Positions 1 through 6,349 of a stretch of DNA of 37,201 bases are shown piece by piece. The notes under the pieces are model-generated. The model saw nothing but the letters and a program-made list of their open reading frames with translations. It made no database searches and was not told where the DNA came from. Within the stretch, counting starts at the first letter, position 1, and each line of letters starts with the position of its first letter. Origin of the DNA: Chloroflexi bacterium UBA4733 (lineage in GTDB: Bacteria; Chloroflexota; UBA4733); contig DHIZ01000230.1 in NCBI GenBank assembly GCA_002404055.1, forward strand, positions 7,940-45,140, written 5' to 3'. The position numbers and the translations under genes are program-made.

Positions 1-35
1 AGCGGTGCGAGCCGGAGGGGGCCTCCCAACCAGCC

Positions 36-1334
36 CTATACGGCGCGCTGGAGGGTCACGGTGAAGGTCGAACCGCGTCCTGGCTGGCTCTCTGCCGTCA
101 CCGCTCCCTGCATCGCCGCCATGAGGTGCCGCACGATCGCCAACCCCAGGCCGGTGCCGCCGGCCGAGCCAGCCGCGCCGCGCACCTTGTAGAAGCGCTC
201 AAAGATGCGGGCCAGGTCGTCCGGCGCAATGCCGACGCCTGTGTCCGCGACGCGAATCAGCAGGTCGTCCTGGCGCGCCTCGGTGGTGAGCGTGACGCGA
301 CCGCCGGCCCCCGTAAATTTGATGGCGTTCTGGGCAAGGTTGATCAACACCTGTTCCAGGCGCGCCGCGTCTGCGAGCACTGGCGGTGGGCTGGCCCCCC
401 AGACGGCATCCAGCGTCACACCCGCTCTGGACGCCGGGGCGTGGAGCCGCTCCAGCACCGTGGCGATGACCTCGCTCACGTCAGTCGGCTTCAGGTCCAG
501 GCGTAGTTCGTCGGCCTGCGCTTGCGCGAGATCCACCAGGTCGCGGGCCAGCGCCGTCAGGCGGTCCGCCTCGACGCGCAGTTGCTTGAGAAAACGACGT
601 GCGGCCTTGCGGTCTTCCATGCCGCCGCGCGCCAGCGTGTCGGCCAGGGCGCGCACGGTGCCGATGGGGGTCAGCAACTCGTGCGAGGCGTTGGCGACGA
701 ACTCCTGCCGCACGCGGTCCAGCCGTCGGGCCTCGGTCATGTCGTGCAAGACCAGGATGACCCCAGCCCCATCCCCTGCCAGCGGTACGGCGTGCAGCCG
801 GAGCGTAAGACGTCCGTCATCCAGGTTCAGCGTCTCGTCCAGGGTCTCGCCCAGCAAGGCACGTTCTGCCATGGTCGCCAGGCGGTCATCCTTGAAGGTG
901 AGCGCGAGATCACCGTCGGTGACGGTGAGGTCGGATTCCGCCGGCAGGAGGCGCCGGGCTGTGGCGTTGCTAAAGACGAGGCGTCCCCTGGCGTCCAACA
1001 GCAGCACGCCGTCGAGCATTGCGGAAAGCACGGAGGTCAACACGTCGTGCTGCCGTGCGAAGAGGGCGACAGCGTTTGTCGGATCGACCAGCGAGTGCTC
1101 ATCCACCGCCGGGCCTGCATCGCTCGCCGGCACGAGGTGGCGGCGCGCCGTCCGCTCCCACTGCGCGACCGCCAGCCCACAGATGCTGCCCAACAGCACG
1201 CCAATGACGGCGGCGAGCAGCCCGGCAGGAACGTCGCCGCGCGTCACGACCAGGACCGTTACCAGGGGGACAATGCAGCAGGCGGCGGTCGTGCCGGTGA
1301 CGAGCAGAAGGCGTAGACGGGTTGTAGGCGGCAT
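36..1334 (-). CDS. PAS-domain sensor histidine kinase (PhoR-like)
   Basis: A 432-residue membrane sensor kinase that should autophosphorylate on His and pass the phosphate to the regulator encoded just upstream. Residues 1-60 hold two hydrophobic segments (TM1 about 7-29, TM2 about 37-55) with almost no extracytoplasmic loop. A PAS-like domain follows (about 95-210, with DGVLLLDARGRLVFSNATA). Next come an H box with ASHELLTPI, an N box with NLAQNAIKFT, a G1 box with ADTGVGIAP and a G2 box with GGTGLGLAI, so the catalytic core is complete. The H box has Leu where most kinases have Arg (HELRTP). I chose the ATG at 1334 because it lies 4 bases after the regulator stop and gives a normal N-terminus; the longer frame upstream is antisense-like regulator sequence. 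The stimulus is unknown. The short loop and the PAS domain suggest membrane or cytoplasmic sensing. PhoR is a guess by architecture only. Confidence 0.93.
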   Translation of the reverse strand: MPPTTRLRLLLVTGTTAACCIVPLVTVLVVTRGDVPAGLLAAVIGVLLGSICGLAVAQWERTARRHLVPASDAGPAVDEHSLVDPTNAVALFARQHDVLTSVLSAMLDGVLLLDARGRLVFSNATARRLLPAESDLTVTDGDLALTFKDDRLATMAERALLGETLDETLNLDDGRLTLRLHAVPLAGDGAGVILVLHDMTEARRLDRVRQEFVANASHELLTPIGTVRALADTLARGGMEDRKAARRFLKQLRVEADRLTALARDLVDLAQAQADELRLDLKPTDVSEVIATVLERLHAPASRAGVTLDAVWGASPPPVLADAARLEQVLINLAQNAIKFTGAGGRVTLTTEARQDDLLIRVADTGVGIAPDDLARIFERFYKVRGAAGSAGGTGLGLAIVRHLMAAMQGAVTAESQPGRGSTFTVTLQRAV

Positions 1335-1338
1335 CTGC

Positions 1339-2031
1339 TCAGCCCGCAAGGCGGTAGCCGACGTTGCGTACTGTCTGCAAGCGGACGGGGTGGCTGGGAT
1401 CCTCTTCGATTTTTTCGCGCAGCCAGCGGATATGGACGTCGACGGTGCGGCTGTCCTCCGCATCATCAACGCCCCACACGCGCCGCATGATCTGCTCGCG
1501 GGTCACGACCTGGCCGGCATTGCGGGCGAGAAAGGTCAACAAAACGAACTCCTTTGCTCGCAATGGTACCTCCCGATCACCAACGAACACCGAGTGACGG
1601 CCCAGATCGATGCGCAGGTCGCCGATGGTCATGATCATCGTTGTTTCTGCGGCTGGTGGCAACTGGGCGCGCCGCAACGCCGCCTTAATGCGGGCCAGCA
1701 GTTCGCGCATCTGGATCGGCTTGGTGACGTAGTCGTCGGCTCCCGCCTCCAGGCCAGTGACTTTGTCACCGACGCCGGTGCGCGCCGTCAGCATGATAAT
1801 TGGCGTGGACGTTTCTGCCCGGATGCGCCGGCAGACTTCCATACCGTCCATCCCCGGCAATATCAGGTCAAGAAGGATGAGATCGGGCTTGGCGCGTTGG
1901 ACCGCTGCCATTGCGGTGTTCCCATCCGGCGCGACGCGCACCTCGTAGCCTTCGCGCTGCAACTGGAAACGCAGCGTGTCAACGAAGACCGGTTCATCTT
2001 CTACGAGCAAAATGCGCGCGTGTTTCGGCAT
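1339..2031 (-). CDS. OmpR/PhoB-family response regulator
   Basis: A 230-residue DNA-binding regulator of normal family length. The receiver domain (residues 1-120) has the acidic pair in LLVEDEP, the phospho-acceptor Asp in LILLDLILPGMDG, the switch Thr in MLTARTG and the Lys in YVTKPIQ. The C-terminal winged helix (about 135-230) has LRAKEFVLLTFLARN, a recognition helix around SRTVDVHIRWLREKI and the closing RTVRNVGYRL-like wing (here QTVRNVGYRL). I chose the ATG at 2031: it begins MPKHARILLVEDEP, and GGAGAG lies 7 bases upstream. It is the first gene of a two-gene operon with the histidine kinase, 4 bases apart, so the two form a cognate pair. The target genes cannot be read from the sequence. 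Confidence 0.95.
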   Translation of the reverse strand: MPKHARILLVEDEPVFVDTLRFQLQREGYEVRVAPDGNTAMAAVQRAKPDLILLDLILPGMDGMEVCRRIRAETSTPIIMLTARTGVGDKVTGLEAGADDYVTKPIQMRELLARIKAALRRAQLPPAAETTMIMTIGDLRIDLGRHSVFVGDREVPLRAKEFVLLTFLARNAGQVVTREQIMRRVWGVDDAEDSRTVDVHIRWLREKIEEDPSHPVRLQTVRNVGYRLAG

Positions 2032-2424
2032 GTGTGGGCTCTCCAGATGGCGTTGTTGCGGCAGTGTAGCACTGCAAGCGGGCGTTAGGACGCCGCGGAT
2101 GATGCTAGCGGCGGCGCGGCCGCTTAAATTTTGGACTGGTTTAAGGTGCATCGACAAAGGCTGGCCCCGGTTCGCGTGTCGATGGCCGGCGACTGAAGTC
2201 GCGCCTACGAACGAGCGAAGCCCGCCTTCGCGGGCTGGAAACGAGTCCGCGCAGCGCCCAGAAGGCACCCGCTTCGCCATGGTAGCCGCGACTTTAGTCG
2301 CCGGGCATGCACGCTGCGGACCCACATGGAACAATGGGGCCTGGCTCCTGGTTGGTGGACGCTGCGTGGCATTCCGTCCGCCGTGCCGAAGGAACACGCA
2401 GCGAGTCGACAGAAAGGTGGTCCC
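2032..2424. other. Intergenic region between divergent regulator and small-protein genes
   Basis: About 390 bases with no convincing gene. It must hold the promoter of the regulator/kinase operon (minus) and of the small protein (plus). Near the regulator there is a 15-bp palindrome, GCAGTGTAGCACTGC at 2061-2075, which includes a TACACT hexamer on the minus strand that could be a -10 element; I see no good -35. The rest is dominated by the inverted-repeat element at 2188-2302, listed separately. Confidence 0.5.
2188..2302. repeat. 115-bp inverted-repeat element with internal hairpin (REP/MITE-like)
   Basis: The ends are 15-base arms, GGCGACTGAAGTCGC at 2188-2202 and GCGACTTTAGTCGCC at 2288-2302, complementary except at one position. 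Each arm is itself nearly palindromic (GCGACTnnAGTCGC). Inside is a perfect 7-bp hairpin, AGCCCGC/GCGGGCT at 2219-2236, with a CTTC loop. Nothing in it looks coding. This design resembles short interspersed palindromic elements of large GC-rich genomes; from memory, similar GACTGAAGTCGC plus GCCCGCnnnGCGGGC units recur in Chloroflexota, but only one copy is visible here, so repetition is not shown. Confidence 0.7.
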
Positions 2425-2700
2425 ATGGCCGAAGCCCCTGTGAAGCAAGCGCCCATACCGAATAGCAGCACCGCCGCCATGCTGCTGGAGTTGCGCGCGA
2501 TCCGCCAAACGCTCGACGAGATCAAGGAACTGGTTGTCACGCGGGCAGCGCCGGTGACGAATGACTCGGTGGATGGGGTCGCTCTCGTGATCGCGATGGA
2601 TGAGCCGGTTGTGCAGTCACTGCCGCCGGTGGCAGCGGCCCTGGCACGCAGTAAAGACAAGAAGGGGAATAAGGAACGCAAGGCGCGCAAGAAGGGCTGA
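2425..2700 (+). CDS. Small hypothetical protein with basic tail
   Basis: A 91-residue protein I do not recognise. The ATG at 2425 is preceded by AAGGTGG at a suitable distance; the in-frame start about 100 bases upstream lies next to the repeat element and has no ribosome site. Residues about 15-35 (TAAMLLELRAIRQTLDEIKE) look like an amphipathic, possibly coiled-coil helix. The last 16 residues are almost all Lys, Arg, Asn and Gly, which could bind nucleic acid or simply be a soluble tail. There is no signal peptide or membrane segment. It converges on the deformylase gene, 20 bases away. It is real by ribosome site and composition, but its function is unknown. Confidence 0.6.
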   Translation: MAEAPVKQAPIPNSSTAAMLLELRAIRQTLDEIKELVVTRAAPVTNDSVDGVALVIAMDEPVVQSLPPVAAALARSKDKKGNKERKARKKG

Positions 2701-2720
2701 GGGCGCCGCCTCAGCGCACG

Positions 2721-3215
2721 TCACACCTTGAGTTCTTGCGCCTCTTCTTCGGGTGATACGTAGCGCAGGTCATTCAGGTTGTCTAGCCGGTCGATGAACA
2801 GGACACCGTTGAGGTGGTCAATCTCGTGCTGCAGCACGCGGGCTAACATCCCGTCGGCATTAATCCGCACCTGCTTACCGTTGCGCGTGAGCGCCTTCAC
2901 CGCGACTTTGGCTGGGCGCCGCACCTCGGCATAGTAGCCCGGTAGACTGAGGCAGCCCTCTTCGATCACGGCTTCGCCTTCGCTGCTGACGATCTCCGGG
3001 TTGACCAGTTGATAGACGGTATCCTCGACCTCGACCGAGATGAGGCGCAAGAGTCGCCCTACCTGGTTGGCCGCCAGGCCGATGCCGGGGGCAACTCGCA
3101 TGGTTTCCAGCATATCATCAAGTAAGTTCTGGATGGAGCGGTCGACCTTCGCAACTTTCTTGGCCTGTTGACGGAGTATCGGTTGGTCGCCGGTCAAGAT
3201 GGGAAGAACCGCCAC
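2721..3215 (-). CDS. def: Peptide deformylase
   Basis: A 164-residue cytoplasmic metalloenzyme that removes the formyl group from the N-terminal Met of nascent proteins. All three family motifs are present: GIGLAANQVG (44-53), EGCLSLPG with metal ligand Cys88, and QHEIDHLNG with ligands His130 and His134 and catalytic Glu131. The length is normal. The start is a GTG at 3213-3215, with GGAGG 4 bases upstream on the minus strand. A TATACT hexamer at 3269-3274 (minus) is a possible -10, with no clear -35. It lies 112 bases downstream of the sulfatase-like gene on the same strand and is probably separately transcribed. Confidence 0.97.
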   Translation of the reverse strand: MAVLPILTGDQPILRQQAKKVAKVDRSIQNLLDDMLETMRVAPGIGLAANQVGRLLRLISVEVEDTVYQLVNPEIVSSEGEAVIEEGCLSLPGYYAEVRRPAKVAVKALTRNGKQVRINADGMLARVLQHEIDHLNGVLFIDRLDNLNDLRYVSPEEEAQELKV

Positions 3216-3327
3216 GTCGCCTCCGCCGCCGCGCGTTCACCTGCGCGTTTGCCGCCTCACGACCGCACAGTATACCGCCCAGCGTGCTCCAACCCGGGCC
3301 GCACGGCGGTCCCGACTGGGACGTGTG

Positions 3328-4941
3328 TCAAGAAGAAATCTTGACGGCCTTCATCCAGTTCTGCAACTGTGCAGTCATCTCGGTCGCTACGGCAGGCTCA
3401 ATGGCGAGCTGGTCCAGGCGCTCATCAGGGTCTCGCGAGCGATCGAAGAGGCGGTGCTCACCGGTGGCGTTGTTCTGAATCAGCTTCCAGCGCGGCGTGG
3501 TGAGGGCAGTGAAGACATAATCCGGCATGGAGGCGTAGGCCAGGCGCGATGCCCCGTCGTCACTGCCGTCGAACAGTCCGGACATGCTGGAACCCTGGGC
3601 CTGCGCCGGTACTGGCAGGCCGCTCATTTGCAACAACGTTGGCAGCAGGTCAATCGCCTGCGTCGGCGCATCAACAACACTGCCGGGCCGCACGCGGGGC
3701 GGGTAGCGAAACAGGAGCGGTACCCGGCCTTCCGGGTTGTACAGACCACAGGGGTGAAAGAAGTCGCCACCGACGATGAACTCGGCATGCTCGGCGAAGC
3801 TCTCCCCATGGTCCGCAGTGACGGCAACGATCGTGTTCTGCGTCAACTTCAGGTCGTCCAGGGCGCCGAACAGGCGGCTGATCTGGCTGTCGAGGTAGGT
3901 AATCTCCGCCTGGTAGAGCGACATCAGGCGGATGATATCCGGCTCGGGCGGTTGCAACTGACCGCCGCGCAAAGCCTCGACCGTGGCCGAGCTGCCTTGA
4001 ATAGTTCCGGCATAGCCCGGATCGTACTGGTCCAGTGCCGAGCTTGGCAGGTCATAGGGCGTGTGGCAGTCGAAGTAGTGGACCCACAGAAAGAACGGTC
4101 GGGCGCCAAAAGCCTTCAACTGGCTGATGGCCGCATTGGTCGTCAGGTCGGCCCGGCCTTTGGGGGAGTCCGACGCTGCGCCGGCGGCTGTCGGCGTCGG
4201 CGTCGCCAGCGTCGACGTCAGGTCCTGATAGACGCCGAAGCCGCGTTGCAAGTTGCAGTATTGTGCCTCCAGGCTCATCCAGCTAAAGAGTCCGGCGGTT
4301 GCGTAGCCGGCCTTGGAGTAGAGGGTGGCCAGCGTCTCCAGCGAATCCGGCAGTTTGTCCACCATGTGGACCCGCACGCCGCTGCTGGAAGGATACATGC
4401 CGGAAAAAATGGAGGCGTGCGACGGGTCGGTCTGCGGTTCCTGGACCATGTGAGAGGTGAAGCGCGCCCCCTGAGAGGCCAGGCGGTCGAGCGCCGGCGT
4501 CTTCACGAAGGGATGTCCGTAGGCGCCGAGCTGGTCGGCCCGCAGGGCATCGATCGTGACGAGTACGACGTTGGGCGGCGCGGCGGCGACGTTACCGGCC
4601 GTCGTGGTACTGCCACTGGCGGCTACCTGTGCCAGTGCCGCCGCTGACGGTAAAGGCGATAGTGTGGCGAGGGTGGCGTTGGGAACCGAGGTTGGTGACT
4701 GCGCCGCGGCGGCCCGTGGTACGGAGCAGGCGGCCAGTGGGCCGCCAGCCACCAGTGCGGCGAGCGTGAGAGTCAAGATGTCGCGGCGAGATCGTCGCGC
4801 TGTCCCTGTCGATTCGTTAAAGCAAGGAACGGCGCCGGTTCCGGCAGCCTGTCCGCCCGCGGTTGCCGCCGTGCGCGCCGGCGCCCTCACGCCTGAGACC
4901 TTCCCGTGTGTCCTGCCATTTGCCCCCTCCATCCAGGTCAT
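3328..4941 (-). CDS. Sulfatase/alkaline phosphatase-superfamily lipoprotein with Thr nucleophile
   Basis: Up to 537 residues. The N-terminus carries a Tat-like RRSRRDILTLTLA followed by a hydrophobic stretch and lipobox LAAC (Cys72), so it is probably an exported lipoprotein. A low-complexity Ala/Thr/Ser/Pro linker (75-120) precedes the catalytic domain. Metal-site residues are visible: Asp131 and Asp136 in VTIDALRADQLGAYG, and Asp377-His378 in VTADHGES. At the nucleophile position true sulfatases have C/S-x-P-S-R, converted to formylglycine. Here it is TDPSH (Thr171, His175), so formylglycine cannot form. Thr is used by phosphotransferases of the superfamily such as LtaS-type enzymes, so a phospho-ester substrate is plausible. 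The start is uncertain: ATG at 4941 or 4932, or a GTG at 4890 preceded by GGGAAGG, which gives a more usual signal-peptide length. Confidence 0.85.
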   Translation of the reverse strand: MTWMEGANGRTHGKVSGVRAPARTAATAGGQAAGTGAVPCFNESTGTARRSRRDILTLTLAALVAGGPLAACSVPRAAAAQSPTSVPNATLATLSPLPSAAALAQVAASGSTTTAGNVAAAPPNVVLVTIDALRADQLGAYGHPFVKTPALDRLASQGARFTSHMVQEPQTDPSHASIFSGMYPSSSGVRVHMVDKLPDSLETLATLYSKAGYATAGLFSWMSLEAQYCNLQRGFGVYQDLTSTLATPTPTAAGAASDSPKGRADLTTNAAISQLKAFGARPFFLWVHYFDCHTPYDLPSSALDQYDPGYAGTIQGSSATVEALRGGQLQPPEPDIIRLMSLYQAEITYLDSQISRLFGALDDLKLTQNTIVAVTADHGESFAEHAEFIVGGDFFHPCGLYNPEGRVPLLFRYPPRVRPGSVVDAPTQAIDLLPTLLQMSGLPVPAQAQGSSMSGLFDGSDDGASRLAYASMPDYVFTALTTPRWKLIQNNATGEHRLFDRSRDPDERLDQLAIEPAVATEMTAQLQNWMKAVKISS

Positions 4942-5042
4942 TCTAATGGGCTACATCGCGCAGAAGTGCAAAATGCGCGTAAAGACCCTGCCAGGTCGAC
5001 TCAGGAAGCAGATGTCGTGCCGGATTTCCCGTGCCGTTGGAG

Positions 5043-5951
5043 TTAATCAAGCAGGTTGCGCAGCGCTGCCTCCGCGCTGGAAAAGCGGAACTGGTAGCCG
5101 GCTTCCAGCAGTCGCGCGGGCAGCGCACGTTGACCATCCAGGACGATGGTAGCCATATCACCCATAAACAGGCGCAAGGCCAACGTCGGCGCCGGCGCCA
5201 GCGCCGGACGCCCCAGTACCTTCCCGATGACGTGGGCCAGCGCCTTGTTGGTCAACGGATTCGGCGCGGTCAGGTTGAAGGCGCCGGTGGTCGCCTCGGT
5301 GTCGAGCAGGAAGCGGATCGCCGCCACCTCATCGACCTGATGAATCCAGGGGTACCATTGCCGACCGCTCCCCAGCCTTCCGCCGGCGAAGAAGCGGAAT
5401 GGCAGTACCAGCCGCGGCAGGGCGCCGCCACTGGCGCTCAGGACGATACCGGTGCGGACGATGGCGCGGCGCACGCCCCACGCCTCCACCGCTGCCGTGG
5501 AGGCTTCCCAGGCTACGCACAGTTGTGCTAGGAAGTCGGAGCCGGCTGCTGTCGCTTCGGTGATCGTTTCATTGCCGTGTGGTCCGTACAGGCCGACAGC
5601 AGAGGCCTGGATCAGCACGCGTGGCTTTAGCGCGGCAGCCTGGATGGCGTCGACGACCGCCTGCCCGGCTTGCAGCCGGCTCTCGCGAATCGTACGCCGG
5701 CGGGCCGGTGTCCAGCGACCGGCTGCCAGGTTCTCACCCGCCAGGTTGACGATGGCTTCGGCGCCATCAGCCAGGGCGCCCCATCCACCTGCAGTACGGC
5801 CGTCCCAGCGTTCGGCACGCACGCCGGCCGGCAAGTTGGCGGCCCGCTCCGGCGACCGGCTCAGGACGACCACCTCCCGACCACCGGCCGCCAGTTCTGC
5901 TGCCAGTGCCCTGCCGATGAGTCCGGTACCTCCGGTGATAATGACTCGCAT
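5043..5951 (-). CDS. TIGR01777-family NAD(P)-binding epimerase-like protein (YfcH/SDR39U1 type)
   Basis: A 302-residue atypical short-chain dehydrogenase. The N-terminal Rossmann fold has GGTGLIG at residues 7-13 and LSRSPERA after the second strand. The middle has the family stretches VNLAGENLAAGRW and LIQASAVGLYG, where the usual catalytic Tyr-x-x-x-Lys pair of extended SDRs is not evident. The C-terminal 50 residues (GRPALAPAPTLALRLFMGDM, then LPARLLEAGYQF) match the DUF1731 tail that defines this family. The length is normal. The physiological substrate of the family is not established. It ends 101 bases upstream of the sulfatase-like gene on the same strand. Immediately upstream on the minus strand lies the decayed end of a VOC gene. 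Confidence 0.92.
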   Translation of the reverse strand: MRVIITGGTGLIGRALAAELAAGGREVVVLSRSPERAANLPAGVRAERWDGRTAGGWGALADGAEAIVNLAGENLAAGRWTPARRRTIRESRLQAGQAVVDAIQAAALKPRVLIQASAVGLYGPHGNETITEATAAGSDFLAQLCVAWEASTAAVEAWGVRRAIVRTGIVLSASGGALPRLVLPFRFFAGGRLGSGRQWYPWIHQVDEVAAIRFLLDTEATTGAFNLTAPNPLTNKALAHVIGKVLGRPALAPAPTLALRLFMGDMATIVLDGQRALPARLLEAGYQFRFSSAEAALRNLLD

Positions 5952-5963
5952 CCGCCTATTCCC

Positions 5964-6083
5964 TCACGCTTTCAACGGCCCAACCAGTTCCACGGTATAG
6001 CCGGCGGGGTCGCGAAAGTCGGCGGCGCGTCTTCCCCAGGGCCGGTTGCGCGGCGGCTGCTCGCAGCGGGCAACGCTGACATC
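5964..6083 (-). pseudogene. Remnant of a VOC (glyoxalase/bleomycin-resistance fold) gene, C-terminal end only
   Basis: Reading the minus strand from a TAA at 6084-6086 to a TGA at 5964-5966 gives 39 codons whose end includes RPWGRRAADFRDPAGYTVEL, the typical final strand of VOC-superfamily proteins (RPWGxRxxxFRDPDGxxxE). That strand carries the last metal-binding Glu of the fold. A complete VOC protein needs about 120 residues; the sequence upstream of 6084 does not continue the fold in any frame I checked, and there is no start codon. It is therefore a truncated relic lying 12 bases upstream of the SDR gene start, probably once co-transcribed with it. Confidence 0.7.
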
Positions 6084-6126
6084 TTAGCAGAGCAGACTCC
6101 CAGCATACCCGAACAGTCCCACCGAC

Positions 6127-6156
6127 TTGACAGAGTGATGGGCTGTAGTGTCAAAT
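6127..6156 (+). promoter_or_regulatory. Candidate promoter/operator upstream of the chaperonin
   Basis: A perfect -35 hexamer TTGACA (6127-6132) is followed 18 bases later by TCAAAT (6151-6156, four of six matches to TATAAT). The same TTGACA forms an exact inverted repeat with TGTCAA at 6149-6154, 16 bases apart, so an operator could overlap the promoter. It lies about 195 bases upstream of the chaperonin ATG. It is not the CIRCE element (TTAGCACTC-N9-GAGTGCTAA) that binds HrcA at many groE operons. The remaining leader (6157-6349) has no other clear signal. Confidence 0.4.
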
Positions 6157-6349
6157 AGAGGGTATCGACGTATTCGTCGGGACGCGTCGTGCCGGTATAG
6201 GGTTGCGCAGGCTGGAGCGGGCATCTGTCCCCCTACTGCATCTGCCGGCTTCTCTCTGGGCCATTCGGCAAACGGCGCTGGACCGGCGTGTACTTCGAAC
6301 ACAAAGCGGAATTTTGAGTGATATTGGACTGGGTGGGAATAACGACGAT

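Noticed and set aside
14..26. GGAGG/CCTCC hairpin just after the kinase stop as a terminator
   Set aside because: The stem is only 5 bp with no T run; too weak to call at the window edge.
205..2088. Long plus-strand open frame of 627 codons opposite the kinase and regulator
   Set aside because: Composition is Ser/Arg-rich and lacks any domain; it is the antisense shadow of two clearly recognisable genes in GC-rich DNA.
3269..3274. TATACT on the minus strand as a promoter for peptide deformylase
   Set aside because: A plausible -10, but no -35 resembles the consensus at 16-18 bases; noted only in the gene entry.
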